Notes: generated by a model from the letters alone, not told the origin. A stretch of DNA of 64,000 nt from Alphaproteobacteria bacterium (GCA_016699305.1 CP064970.1:1178001-1242000), one strand, 5' to 3'. Numbered from the stretch's first letter, positions 17,391 to 26,142 are shown. A program made the numbers and translations.

Positions 17391-17823
17391 CGCCGGATCG
17401 ACCTATGCGACCGAAATTCTGGACGCTTGGGCGCCCGCCGTCACCGATATGACGGTGGCGACTTTCCAGGGCGCGGCGCGTTCCAGCCTGGGATCGGAGT
17501 GGCACGAGATATGGGTGGCCGAGGCGAAGGGGCGCGTGATCGGCTTTTCCGAATTATGGCATAACGAGCTGTTGGCCCTTTATGTCGCCCAAGGCTTTGG
17601 CAAGCAGGGCATCGGAACGGCGTTGCTGTCCGCCGCCCAACAACGGGCGCGTGAGCGCGGTTTTCACGATATCGACACGCAATCCTTGCTCAATGCCCGT
17701 TCCTTTTATGCCGCTCACGGGTTCCAGACCATCCAGGAACAGGCCGAACTGGTCTGGTCCGAAGGCGTTCGCATGAACTGCGTGGTCATGCGCAAGCATT
17801 TGGTGTCTATAGGGATATTCTGA
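17391..17823 (+). pseudogene. 5'-truncated GNAT acetyltransferase copy
   Basis: This frame resumes at codon 33 or so of the GNAT gene found at 15190-15705 and runs to its own stop, with a different last seven residues. The in-frame sequence upstream meets a TAG at about 17379, so the N-terminal 30 residues are missing. An internal ATG at 17449 could give a 124-residue product that keeps the acetyl-CoA motif GFGKQGIGTA but lacks the first strands, so function is doubtful. Confidence 0.88.
17402..17802. repeat. Direct repeat C2 (3' two-thirds of GNAT gene)
   Basis: Second copy of 15287-15687. It lies inside the truncated GNAT gene and is collinear with no gaps. It ends where the two C-termini diverge. 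Confidence 0.93.
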
Positions 17824-17830
17824 AATTTTT

Positions 17831-18059
17831 GTAACTCCCACGCCGTTATTTTAGGCCGATAGGGCTTGGGTGAGGTTTTCTTGGGGTTTGGCGAGGGTTC
17901 TCAGGATAATTCCAACCCTGTTTTCTGGCGGTTGCTGCGCAATGTGCGCAGGTCGCCGCTCTATGTGTTTTGATGATGTCCGGCGTTTCCGTCCGCCTCT
18001 ACGCTGCTCTTTTATCTAGACCGTGCCTTTGGGGACTCACTCGGGGGCTTGGGAGTTAC
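17831..18059. mobile_element. MITE-like or internally deleted IS remnant
   Basis: The segment begins with GTAACTCCCA (17831-17840) and ends with its exact complement TGGGAGTTAC (18050-18059). About 105 bases at its left side (17831-17935), read on the minus strand, match 30493-30595 and end with a short frame reading LAKPQENLTQALSA and a stop, like the end of a transposase gene. I infer a deleted IS that kept both 10-base terminal inverted repeats. No target duplication is obvious. The remaining bases to 18120 show no gene. Confidence 0.65.
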
Positions 18060-18122
18060 GAATAAACTTGGGTCAAGTTCGCTGCCAAATAACGCCCACT
18101 TCGCCATTGATCCAAATGGGAA

Positions 18123-18163
18123 GGGCTGGCCTAGATAGTAAGGAACACTATGTAGGCCAGCCC
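18123..18163 (-). terminator. Terminator-like hairpin after flaF
   Basis: GGGCTGGCCTA (18123-18133) pairs perfectly with TAGGCCAGCCC (18153-18163), and inside it ATAGT (18135-18139) pairs with ACTAT (18147-18151). It lies 20 bases beyond the flaF stop. On the minus strand it is followed only by TTCCCATTTG, a weak T-run. Confidence 0.75.
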
Positions 18164-18183
18164 TAGAAACATACGAGTTGGGC

Positions 18184-18579
18184 TTAGGCGTGTGCCTCTT
18201 CCGGGCTGGTCGATAGACCGGCGGCGATTTGACGGTTGATCTCGATCAGGCTGGTCAGCAGATCGGGGTTGTACTCGGCCGAGGCGCGCAGGCTGACCTT
18301 GTCCACGAACTTGCTTAGATTCAGCAAGGTGATCTTCAGATCCACCGGCAGCTGGTTGGTGGTTTCGGTGATCGTGCTTTGGAACAGGGTCCAAAGCTGC
18401 TGATTATGCCGGATGGCGTCGATATATTCATCGAAGTTGCCCTTGTCCTCTTGGGCCTTGCGCAGACGGTTGGCGCAGTTGGTCAACGCGCGCGCTTCGG
18501 TCTGACGGGGGCTTTCGCCATTTTGCTGGCTGAGCGAATAGGCTGATGTCCCCGAACGTTCAGTGGCTTTCTTGCTCAT
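18184..18579 (-). CDS. flaF: Flagellar biosynthesis regulator FlaF
   Basis: The 131-residue product matches alphaproteobacterial FlaF, a small helical protein needed for flagellin secretion and translation together with FlbT. Recognisable are the N-terminal SAYSLSQQNGESPRQTEARAL (split here: AYSLSQQNG then RQTEARAL) and the helical DEYIDAIRHNQQLWTLFQS segment. The start lies inside the 3' end of flbT (20-base overlap), so the pair is translationally coupled. It is the last gene before a hairpin. Confidence 0.92.
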   Translation of the reverse strand: MSKKATERSGTSAYSLSQQNGESPRQTEARALTNCANRLRKAQEDKGNFDEYIDAIRHNQQLWTLFQSTITETTNQLPVDLKITLLNLSKFVDKVSLRASAEYNPDLLTSLIEINRQIAAGLSTSPEEAHA

Positions 18580-18991
18580 GATGTCCTGCTCCTTTGGGTG
18601 AGATGTTCTTGTCCTGTTTGATCTGTTCTTCCATCAGCCGGTGACCCAGCCTCAGGGCCTTGAAGGATTCCCCCGCCTCCAGGTGTTGGAGCATTTGACG
18701 CACCGTGCCATCAAGCTCCGGGAAGATCATGGCGAAGGAGCGCACTGTCTCCATCACCAATTTGTCCAATGGTTGACCTTTAGCCTTGAACAGGTAAAGA
18801 ATCTGTAAAAGGAAATAGAGATGAGAGGCCTCGGAGTCATTTTGCCGATCAATATTCATCAAGTAGTTGTCGCGCAACACCGGGCTATCGGACAAAACAA
18901 GAAGATCGGCCGGGCGCGTGCCGACATTCTTCAGCACAGTATTGCCGATGGCTAATTTTTCTTCCGGCCGGACTCGTATTTTCAAAGGCAT
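18560..18991 (-). CDS. flbT: Flagellin mRNA regulator FlbT
   Basis: The 143-residue protein matches FlbT, which in Caulobacter binds the flagellin mRNA leader and lowers its translation and stability until the hook is finished. It opens with the family's beta strand PLKIRVRPEEKLAIGNTVL and contains LYFLLQILYLF and FPELDGTVRQMLQHL helices. The C-terminus is basic. It lies about 140 bases downstream of flagellin on the same strand but beyond a terminator, so it probably also has its own promoter. Confidence 0.92.
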   Translation of the reverse strand: MPLKIRVRPEEKLAIGNTVLKNVGTRPADLLVLSDSPVLRDNYLMNIDRQNDSEASHLYFLLQILYLFKAKGQPLDKLVMETVRSFAMIFPELDGTVRQMLQHLEAGESFKALRLGHRLMEEQIKQDKNISPKGAGHHEQESH

Positions 18992-19073
18992 AGGTTTAGC
19001 TCCCCGCGACCTTGGTTAAGGATGCAAGGATCATGCCATGTCTGGTTTCGTGTCAGAAGAAATGACGTCAGGG

Positions 19074-19107
19074 CAAAAAGAAAGGCGGGGTGGTTGCCCA
19101 CCCCGCC
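19074..19107 (-). terminator. Flagellin terminator
   Basis: GGCGGGGTGG (19084-19093) and CCACCCCGCC (19098-19107) form a perfect 10-base stem with a 4-base loop. On the minus strand it runs into TTTCTTTTT. It sits 25 bases after the flagellin stop. Confidence 0.95.
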
Positions 19108-19131
19108 CATTTTTCATCAGACGAAGGATGA

Positions 19132-19950
19132 TTAGAACAAACGCAGGATAGACTGGGCCTGCTGACCCGAGATACTCAAGCTGACCACGCCGAGCTGTTG
19201 GCGAGCCTGCAAGGCCTGCATGTTCGCGCCTTCTTCGTTGGTGTCTGCCAGGGTCAGATTGTCTGACGCCGTTTGCAGCGTGTTGACCAGCGAATTGGTG
19301 AAGGTCTGGCGCGTCTGGATCAGGGTTGAGTTGGTACCCAGCGTCGAGGCTGTCGAACGCAAGGTATTCAACGCAGCGCTTAGGGCCGTTGCCGAGGTGG
19401 TGATGTCAGCAGCGTCCGCCCAAGAACCGACGGCTCCGGCGACGCTCAGACCTGTTGACGTGGTGTCGATGCTCGAGATGGTCAGCGTGCTGGTGCTGCT
19501 CTCGTTAAAGTTCACCACGAGGTTCTGCGCCGTCGAGCTGAGCAAGTTCGTGCCGTTGAACACCGCGTCATCGACCATCGAGTCGATCTGGCTGCGCAAG
19601 TTGTCGAACTGCGTCGCGTAACTGCTGCGCAAAGCCGTGTCCGTGGTCTGCAGGGCCGATGTCGTCAAACCTTGCATCTGGCTGACGAGGTCGGTGATGC
19701 TGTCAATGGCGTTGGTCGCCGCCTTCACCGTCTGCAGGGCCGTCGCCATACTGTCTTTCAGGCGCGACAAGTCCGAAGCGCGGTTCAAGAAGCCTTGGCT
19801 GGCAAAGAAGGCGGTAGCGTTGTCAAGCGCCGAGTTGACCTTTTTACCAGACGCCAGTCGAGACTGGGTCGTGGCGAGCAGATCGGCCGTGTTTTGCAGC
19901 GAGGATAGATTCGCTCTCGCTGAAGATGTCAGTGATATTTTGGAAACCAT
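19132..19950 (-). CDS. Flagellin
   Basis: A 272-residue flagellin. The conserved N-terminal D0/D1 region (ISLTSSARANLSSLQNTADL, then TTQSRLASGKKVNSALDNA) and C-terminal D1/D0 region (ALQARQQLGVVSLSISGQQA ending SILRLF) are both present. The middle is short and Ser/Thr-rich, so the outer D2/D3 domains are small, as is common in alphaproteobacteria. An AGGAG site precedes the ATG at 19950. FlbT and FlaF follow on the same strand. The longer open frame upstream of 19950 has no support. Confidence 0.95.
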   Translation of the reverse strand: MVSKISLTSSARANLSSLQNTADLLATTQSRLASGKKVNSALDNATAFFASQGFLNRASDLSRLKDSMATALQTVKAATNAIDSITDLVSQMQGLTTSALQTTDTALRSSYATQFDNLRSQIDSMVDDAVFNGTNLLSSTAQNLVVNFNESSTSTLTISSIDTTSTGLSVAGAVGSWADAADITTSATALSAALNTLRSTASTLGTNSTLIQTRQTFTNSLVNTLQTASDNLTLADTNEEGANMQALQARQQLGVVSLSISGQQAQSILRLF

Positions 19951-20382
19951 AGGATGAACTCCTTTCCTAGGCGACGCGGACTCCTTCCGCAGAGGGGTAT
20001 CAGTGACCCCGACACTACGCTGCAAAGGTAAACAATGGCTTAAGCCAACGAAATTTTTTCTTGATTCGATGGCAAAGCCTTATCCACCAACAGTTTGTGC
20101 CTGGAATTTCTTTTTCTTGGGGGGCTGTGGATGATGGGAACGAAAGGGGATAAGCCGACAAGATAAAGCCCGTCCTTCCCCTTGACAAGGTGCGTGGGCC
20201 TGGGACAATCGCTCTTGTTTCGCACGCGGTCTTTCCACATTTTTCTGCCTTGCTATACTATATATAGTGTGTTCTAATTCATTAACCACATCATATAGTG
20301 TCTTTAGGGGCGGGCCGATGCCGCGTTCTTGAAAGATGCTCTATCTCTATTCCTCTTGCCGCCGATTGGGGGTCCAACACTG
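19951..20382. promoter_or_regulatory. Flagellin upstream region and duplicated nrdJ promoter
   Basis: The left part should hold the flagellin promoter (minus strand), but I cannot fix sigma-28 or sigma-54 boxes. From about 20115 on the plus strand the sequence is a diverged copy of the nrdJ upstream region at about 21265-21526, including a TTGACA element near 20181 and two NrdR boxes. No gene is seen other than the nrdJ fragment that follows. Confidence 0.75.
20255..20301 (+). promoter_or_regulatory. Tandem NrdR boxes, duplicated copy
   Basis: ATACTATATATAGTGT (20255-20270) and CCACATCATATAGTGT (20286-20301) match the NrdR-box consensus acaCwAtATaTwGtgt well (15 and about 13 of 16). Their starts are 31 bases apart, i.e. 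about three helical turns, as known NrdR operators are. Here they precede only a broken nrdJ fragment. Confidence 0.8.
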
Positions 20383-20511
20383 ATGAAGATCGAACGCCAC
20401 TTTACCCATCCCGATGAATATCCCTATCCGACATTTTTTTCAACAAGTGGGCAGCGATATCCGAAGCCCGGATGGGCCGTTGGTGCTCTCTCGCCGGATT
20501 TTCCTACATAG
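20383..20511 (+). pseudogene. Truncated nrdJ 5' fragment
   Basis: The frame starts MKIERHFTHPDEYPYP, clearly related to the intact reductase start MKIERLFTRPDEDPYA at 21527, then shifts frame in a T-run and ends within about 40 codons. Upstream spacing and promoter are also duplicated. The divergence (roughly a quarter of positions) shows that this is not a recent tandem copy. Confidence 0.85.
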
Positions 20512-20900
20512 GTAACGCTGCTTTGAGGCGCGGCTGGAAATGCCCGTCTTGTCCGCCGCGCGGTGTCTGAGTCAACTGAGTAAGGAGGAAAGCTAAACGA
20601 CTAAAAAGAATTTCCCGTTGGGCCAGATGGGGCTTGCTGACGGGATATCCTGAGACGGAATTGGCAGTGGCAGTGGAGTGTAGACAAACATCTAGTGCCA
20701 CGATTCGCCAATTTTGTCCAGGTGCCTTCGCCCCAGAAAGGTAGCCCATGAAAAGGCCACCATTAACACCGCTGCCTTCTGGCCAGAGGTACATATTCCG
20801 TCCATGGCGGATATGTCCGAAGACTGGAGAGCGGCTTTATGCCAAGGCCTATGGCCTGAAGGCATGGCCAATCGTTGTGTCGACTGAATAGGCGCGGCGA
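20512..20900. other. Non-coding stretch between nrdJ copies
   Basis: About 390 bases with short open frames on both strands but none with a convincing ribosome binding site or family match. It may be the remnant of the inserted segment. Nothing more can be said from the sequence. Confidence 0.5.
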
Positions 20901-20933
20901 TCTGGAGGCGGGGCATGGTGCCCTGCCTCCAGA
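20901..20933. other. Strong 15-base-pair hairpin
   Basis: TCTGGAGGCGGGGCA (20901-20915) pairs with 20919-20933 through a 3-base loop, with a single G-T pair. There is no T-run after it on either strand. It lies 34 bases before the start codon of the 46-residue protein, so it may be a leader structure or an element end. Confidence 0.75.
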
Positions 20934-20966
20934 GGCTATTTACTCAAATCACTCAGGAGAAAAAAT

Positions 20967-21107
20967 ATGGCAAGAAAAAGAAACGGTAACTCGACCATCG
21001 GAAGGAACGCGAGTAGTGGTCGGTTTATCACCGTTAAAGAGGCAAAGGCTCACCCGAGAACAACGGTGATTGAAACAATAAAGCCGGGCCCCAAGAAAGG
21101 GAAATGA
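20967..21107 (+). CDS. 46-residue basic small protein
   Basis: A short gene with an AGGAGA ribosome binding site 6 bases before the ATG. The product starts MARKRNGNSTIGRN, contains SSGRFITVKEAKAHPRTTVI in the middle and ends in a Pro-Gly-Lys-rich basic tail. The GRFxxVKEA...P.TTV core recalls short accessory-genome proteins of unknown function that I have seen near toxin-antitoxin or phage genes, but I cannot name a family with certainty. It is the only credible gene between the two nrdJ 5' copies and is flanked by two strong hairpins. Confidence 0.65.
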   Translation: MARKRNGNSTIGRNASSGRFITVKEAKAHPRTTVIETIKPGPKKGK

Positions 21108-21396
21108 TCGGCCAAAAGTTTATGGGGCAGCGAGGTATTGCGCCTTGCTGCCCCTGAATGACGCCTTGCATATCAAACCTTTCGTGGCACAGTTTTGTCA
21201 TACTGCTTGCCGTGCCTATGTCAGAGAGTTTCTTTAACGCAGCATTATTTTTGGGGATCCCCGGACCTGTGGATCATGGCGGCGAATGGGGATAAAGGGA
21301 CAAGATAAAGTTCGCTCTTCCCCTTGACAGGGGGTATGGGCCTAGGAGAATCGCTCTTGTTGCATAGGCGGTCCTTCCACATTTTGTATGCTTGCC
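21108..21396. other. Non-coding stretch with terminator-like hairpin
   Basis: GGGGCAGCGAGG (21124-21135) pairs with CCTTGCTGCCCC (21143-21154), a 12-base stem with one G-T pair just after the small gene; there is no T-run. From about 21265 the sequence is the nrdJ upstream region that is duplicated at about 20115. A TTGACA at 21333-21338 is a possible -35 element. Confidence 0.65.
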
Positions 21397-21444
21397 ATAC
21401 TATATATGGTGTGTTCTAATCCAAAAAACCACATCATATAGCGT
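21397..21444 (+). promoter_or_regulatory. Tandem NrdR boxes of nrdJ
   Basis: ATACTATATATGGTGT (21397-21412) and CCACATCATATAGCGT (21429-21444) resemble the NrdR-box consensus and are 32 bases apart. NrdR is the ATP/dATP-sensing repressor of ribonucleotide reductase genes, so nrdJ is probably repressed when dATP is plentiful. The boxes are slightly poorer than those of the upstream duplicate. Confidence 0.82.
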
Positions 21445-21526
21445 TTTAGAGGGCAGGCCAAAGCCAAGCCATTGAAAGACGCTTCTTTTTCCGTCCCTCT
21501 TGCCGCCGATTGGGGGTCTCCACCCG

Positions 21527-24500
21527 ATGAAGATTGAACGCCTCTTTACCCGTCCCGATGAGGATCCCTACGCTGATATTCCCTTTCATCAGGTGGACAG
21601 CGAGATCCGAAACCCCGATGGGTCGGTGGTGTTCTCTCATAAGGGAATCGAGGTTCCGCAAAGCTGGAGCCAGGTGGCCGTGGACGTCCTGGCGCAAAAA
21701 TATTTCCGCAGAGCCGGCGTTCCTGTGGCTTTGAAAGCTGTAGAAGAGAACACGGTTCCCAGTTGGCTGTGGCGGCATACGGCAGATGACAAGAAGCTTG
21801 CCGGTCTGCCCGAAGGGCAGCGCCTCGGGCGCGAGACCAGCACCAAGCAGGTGATGGATCGTCTGGCGGGGACATGGACCTATTGGGGTTGGAAGGGTCG
21901 CTATTTCGACTCGGAATCCGATGCGCGCGCCTTCTTTGACGAGATGCGCTATATGCTGACCCAACAGATGGGTGCGCCCAATAGTCCGCAATGGTTCAAT
22001 ACCGGTTTGCATTGGGCCTATGGCATCGAAGGTCCGCCCCAGGGGCATTACTATGTTGATCCGGGCACGGATGAGGTGCGCCTCTCCGAAAACGCCTATG
22101 AACGTCCGCAGCCGCATGCCTGCTTTATCCAAAGCGTCGCCGATGATTTGGTCGGCGAAGGCGGCATCATGGATTTGTGGGTGCGGGAAGCGCGTCTGTT
22201 CAAATTCGGTTCGGGCACAGGCAGCAATTTTTCGAATCTGCGCGGCGATGGAGAAAAGCTTTCGGGCGGAGGACGTTCTTCCGGCCTGATGAGTTTCTTG
22301 AAGATCGGCGATCGCGCGGCCGGGGCCATTAAATCGGGCGGCACCACGCGCCGCGCGGCCAAGATGGTGATCGTGGATGTGGACCATCCCGATATCGAAG
22401 CCTTTGTCGAATGGAAAACGCTGGAAGAGCAGAAGGTGGCCGCCCTGGTCGCCGGCTCCAAGCTGATGAAAAAGCATCTGGAAGCCATCGTGGCCGCCTG
22501 CGCCGTCGAAGGCGTGGCGGATGCGCAGCGTCTTGATCCCGCGCATAATATGGTCTTGAAAAAGGCCATTCGTGACGCGCGGCGTTCGATGATCCCGGAT
22601 TCCTACATCAAGCGCGTCTTGCAGATGGCGGCGCAAGGGACGCGCGTGATTGATGTGCGTACCTACACCACCGACTGGGATTCAGAAGCCTATTTGACCG
22701 TATCGGGCCAAAATTCCAACAATTCCGTGCGCGTTTCGGACGATTTTATGCGCGCCGTGGAGAATGACGAAGATTGGAATCTCATCCGCCGCACGGATGG
22801 TAAGTCGATCAAGACGTTGAAGGCCCGCGATCTGTGGGAAAAGATTACCAGCGCGGCTTGGGCCTGCGCGGATCCGGGCATTCAGTTCGACACCACGATC
22901 AATGATTGGCACACCTGCCCGGAATCGGGACGCATCAACGCCTCGAATCCGTGTTCGGAATACATGTTCCTGGACGACACGGCCTGCAATTTGGCTTCGC
23001 TGAATCTGATGCGCTTCCGTCGGGCCGATGGCAGCATCGACGTGGCCAGCTATACGCATGCCTGCCGTTTGTGGACCATGGTGTTGGAAATCTCGGTGGC
23101 GATGGCGCAGTTCCCTTCGCGTGAGATCGCCAAGCTGTCTTACGAGTTCCGCACCCTGGGGCTTGGCTATGCCAATCTGGGCGGTTTGTTGATGGCCTCG
23201 GGCATTCCGTATGACAGCGTGCAAGGCCGCGCTATCAGCGGGGCGTTGACGGCCATCATGACCGGCGTTTCCTATGCCACCTCGGCCGAGATGGCGGCAG
23301 AGCTTGGCGCGTTCCCGGGCTTTGCGCCCAATCGCGAGTCGATGCTGCGCGTCATTCGCAATCATCGCCGCGCCGCCTATGGCGAGACGGAAGGTTATGA
23401 GAAGCTTGCCACCTTGCCGGTGCCGTTGGTGATGGAGGAATGCCCGGATCTGCGCTTGGTCTCGGCCGCCCGCGCGGCGTGGGATCGCGCGCTGGAACTG
23501 GGCCATGCCTATGGCTATCGCAACGCCCAAACCACCGTGGTCGCGCCTACCGGCACGATCGGCCTGGTGATGGATTGCGAAACCACGGGTATCGAGCCTG
23601 ACTTCGCCTTGGTCAAGTTCAAGAAGCTGGCAGGCGGCGGTTATTTCAAGATCATCAATGGCTGCGTGGCCGAGGCTTTGACCCGTCTTGGCTATGACGC
23701 CGAGCAGGTCGAGGCCATCAGCCGCCATGCCACGGGTCATGCCACCTTGCGCGGCGCGCCTTGCGTCAACCACGCCACCTTGCGGGCCAAGGGCTTTGAC
23801 GATGCGTCGCTGACCAAGCTGGAATCTGCCTTGGCGGGGGCTTTTGACATCCGCTTTGCCTTCAACAAATGGACCTTGGGCGAGGAGTTTTGCGTCAAGA
23901 CCTTGCGCGTGCCCGAGGATAAATTGAACGCCGTGGGGTTCGATCTGCTGGCCCATATGGGATTCAATAAGGCGGAGATCGAGGCGGCCAACACCTTCTG
24001 TTGTGGCGCGATGACCGTCGAGGGCGCGCCGCATTTGCAAGCCCAGCATTTGTCGGTCTTCGATTGCGCCAGCGTGTGCGGACGCACGGGGACGCGCTCG
24101 CTCTCTCCCGAAAGCCATGTGCGGATGTTGGCGGCGGCGCAGCCCTTTATCTCGGGCGCCATCTCCAAGACCGTCAACATGCCCAATAATTCGGCGGTCG
24201 AGGATTGCGCGAGACTCTATCAATTGTCATGGCGTTTGGGCGTCAAAGCCAACGCGCTGTATCGGGACGGTTCGAAACTAAGCCAGCCATTGGCCGCCCA
24301 ATTGCTGGCAGATGATGAGGAGGAGGCCGAGGACGTGGCCGAGACCCTGGCCACCGCCCCCGCGCCAGAGCGCGTGGCGGTGGTCACCGAACGTGTGGTC
24401 GAGCGGATCGTCGAGCGCATCGCGCGCCAACGCATGCCGCATCGCCGCAAGGGCTATACCCAAAAAGCCAAGATCGGCGGCCACACCGTCTATCTGCGCA

Positions 24501-25285
24501 CGGGCGAGTATGAAGACGGCCATCTGGGCGAAATGTTCATCGACATGCAAAAGGAAGGCGCGTCCTTCCGGTCGCTGATGAACTCCTTTGCCATCTCGGT
24601 CTCGATCGGCCTGCAATATGGCGTGCCGCTGGAAGAATATGTGGACGCCTTCACCTTCACCCGCTTCGAGCCTTCGGGCATGGTGCAAGGCAATGACGTG
24701 ATCCGCATGGCCACCTCGGTGTTGGATTATATTTTCCGCGAATTGGCCATCTCTTATCTGGGGCGGCATGATTTGGCGCATGTCTCGCAACAGGACCTGT
24801 TGCCCGACACCATCGGCTCGGCCTCGCGCGAGGAACTGCCGCGCCATGCCAGCCGTGGCTATGTGCGCGGAAGCCTGCGTGTCCTGTCGGGCGGCGAAAC
24901 ACATGGCCGCGACCATGACCCTGAATTGGACTCGGATGCCGGCCTTCCCTTGCTGAATGCGCAACCTGCCGCCTCACGCGGTCATGCGGCGGTAGCCCAA
25001 ACACCGTCGGTTGTGGCCGCACGTGGCATGTCGTCGGTCGCGGCGACGGGCGTTTCCTCCATGGCTATCATGGCGCGTGCCGCCACCGATGGTGCCAATG
25101 CGCTGAAACTGGTGCCTCAAGAGGAAGAAGAGGCACAGCCTCTGACTCAAGCCGATCGTCGAACGGAAGCGCGGTTAAAGGGCTTCGAGGCCGATTCCTG
25201 CCCCGAATGCGGCCATCTGACCCTAGTCCGTAACGGCACTTGCCTGAAATGCACCACCTGTGGATCGACCACCGGCTGCAGCTAA
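21527..25285 (+). CDS. nrdJ: Class II (B12-dependent) ribonucleotide reductase
   Basis: A 1252-residue adenosylcobalamin-dependent reductase that makes deoxyribonucleotides without oxygen dependence. The active-site segment NPCSEYMFLDDTACNLASLN (about 473-492) carries the conserved Asn, Cys and Glu. GTGSNFSNLRG near residue 230 and PTGTIGLVMDC near 680 are also family features. The C-terminal zinc-ribbon-like tail (CPECG...CLKCTTCGSTTGCS) contains the redox cysteines that regenerate the active site. The ATG at 21527 matches the duplicated copy's start. It is transcribed from a promoter with NrdR boxes. Confidence 0.96.
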   Translation: MKIERLFTRPDEDPYADIPFHQVDSEIRNPDGSVVFSHKGIEVPQSWSQVAVDVLAQKYFRRAGVPVALKAVEENTVPSWLWRHTADDKKLAGLPEGQRLGRETSTKQVMDRLAGTWTYWGWKGRYFDSESDARAFFDEMRYMLTQQMGAPNSPQWFNTGLHWAYGIEGPPQGHYYVDPGTDEVRLSENAYERPQPHACFIQSVADDLVGEGGIMDLWVREARLFKFGSGTGSNFSNLRGDGEKLSGGGRSSGLMSFLKIGDRAAGAIKSGGTTRRAAKMVIVDVDHPDIEAFVEWKTLEEQKVAALVAGSKLMKKHLEAIVAACAVEGVADAQRLDPAHNMVLKKAIRDARRSMIPDSYIKRVLQMAAQGTRVIDVRTYTTDWDSEAYLTVSGQNSNNSVRVSDDFMRAVENDEDWNLIRRTDGKSIKTLKARDLWEKITSAAWACADPGIQFDTTINDWHTCPESGRINASNPCSEYMFLDDTACNLASLNLMRFRRADGSIDVASYTHACRLWTMVLEISVAMAQFPSREIAKLSYEFRTLGLGYANLGGLLMASGIPYDSVQGRAISGALTAIMTGVSYATSAEMAAELGAFPGFAPNRESMLRVIRNHRRAAYGETEGYEKLATLPVPLVMEECPDLRLVSAARAAWDRALELGHAYGYRNAQTTVVAPTGTIGLVMDCETTGIEPDFALVKFKKLAGGGYFKIINGCVAEALTRLGYDAEQVEAISRHATGHATLRGAPCVNHATLRAKGFDDASLTKLESALAGAFDIRFAFNKWTLGEEFCVKTLRVPEDKLNAVGFDLLAHMGFNKAEIEAANTFCCGAMTVEGAPHLQAQHLSVFDCASVCGRTGTRSLSPESHVRMLAAAQPFISGAISKTVNMPNNSAVEDCARLYQLSWRLGVKANALYRDGSKLSQPLAAQLLADDEEEAEDVAETLATAPAPERVAVVTERVVERIVERIARQRMPHRRKGYTQKAKIGGHTVYLRTGEYEDGHLGEMFIDMQKEGASFRSLMNSFAISVSIGLQYGVPLEEYVDAFTFTRFEPSGMVQGNDVIRMATSVLDYIFRELAISYLGRHDLAHVSQQDLLPDTIGSASREELPRHASRGYVRGSLRVLSGGETHGRDHDPELDSDAGLPLLNAQPAASRGHAAVAQTPSVVAARGMSSVAATGVSSMAIMARAATDGANALKLVPQEEEEAQPLTQADRRTEARLKGFEADSCPECGHLTLVRNGTCLKCTTCGSTTGCS

Positions 25286-25431
25286 AGGGGACCTCTAACC
25301 CGCGCGGAGGCTTGCGTCGCCGCGCGGAGTTTTGCTGGCCGTGTAAGGCATATTGTCTTTAAATATGTGAATTGACACGGAACGTTCCAGACGCTATCTC
25401 TTCCGTCTCTTGATACGAGTGGGAGCAGGTC

Positions 25432-26052
25432 ATGTTGGACGGCACGGTTACAAGCATGAAATCCAAGACGGAGAGAGACGTTCACCTCGATCTTCTAGAC
25501 GAATATTGTATGCAAGTCGCCGCCATGCTCGATCTTCTAGACGAATATTGTATGCAAGTCGCCGCCATGCTCGGTCACAAAGCGGGACGGATGCCCCAAG
25601 AGGAAATTAAAGTTAAAGGGAGACCTGTTCCGGCCTTCTTTTTCGACTCGCCACACCCGCAGGTCCCTGCCGATTGGGCAAGCAACTGCATGATCGAGAT
25701 TGCGCCCGCGTATAACGATCATCCCGATGTCGTGGTGCTGCGTTTTGGCGCGAACCAGTGGATGCTGGATCATAAGAAAACATCGATTCACACGGTGCAT
25801 GATGATCGTGTGGCGATGTATTTCACGCGGCCCTGCCTGGAGGGACTGGGTATAACCCGTTTTCAAACCAATAGGTTGCCCCTGTTGACTGGACTGGAAT
25901 CCGAGGATACCTGCCGCATCGTTCTGCCTCACCCGGCGCAGAAATATCGGGATTGCTCATCAATTGCCTTGTGGAAGCGGAGTGTTCTGGCGGCAATGCG
26001 TCGCCCAGCCTTTGAACGTGCGACCGGGATCAGGCTTCCTCCACACCCTTAA
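25432..26052 (+). CDS. Hypothetical protein with duplicated helix
   Basis: A 206-residue product I do not recognise. Near its N-terminus the 14-residue unit LLDEYCMQVAAML(D/G) occurs twice in a row from a perfect 42-base DNA duplication. The remainder has mixed alpha/beta character with DWASNCMIEIAPAYNDHPDV and a His/Arg-rich end. An ATG at 25432 follows GGAGCAGGTC; a second ATG at 25456 is possible. It stands alone between nrdJ and pyrE. GC content is slightly lower than in its neighbours. Confidence 0.6.
   Translation: MLDGTVTSMKSKTERDVHLDLLDEYCMQVAAMLDLLDEYCMQVAAMLGHKAGRMPQEEIKVKGRPVPAFFFDSPHPQVPADWASNCMIEIAPAYNDHPDVVVLRFGANQWMLDHKKTSIHTVHDDRVAMYFTRPCLEGLGITRFQTNRLPLLTGLESEDTCRIVLPHPAQKYRDCSSIALWKRSVLAAMRRPAFERATGIRLPPHP
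25489..25572. repeat. Perfect 42-base tandem repeat in coding sequence
   Basis: Two identical 42-base units (25489-25530 and 25531-25572) encode 14 residues each in frame. Perfect identity implies recent slippage or duplication, or selection for the repeated helix. Confidence 0.95.
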
Positions 26053-26142
26053 TGGGGTTTGCCGATTTCTAAGGATATGATGAGACGGAAACGCACTTTG
26101 CTGCCTCCGCCCTTAAAACATTACCCATAGCCCGTTTGACCC

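Noticed and set aside
22682..24223. Long open frame antisense to nrdJ (about 513 codons)
   Set aside because: It lies wholly within the well-supported reductase gene, in the mirrored frame typical of GC-rich codon bias, and has no family features.
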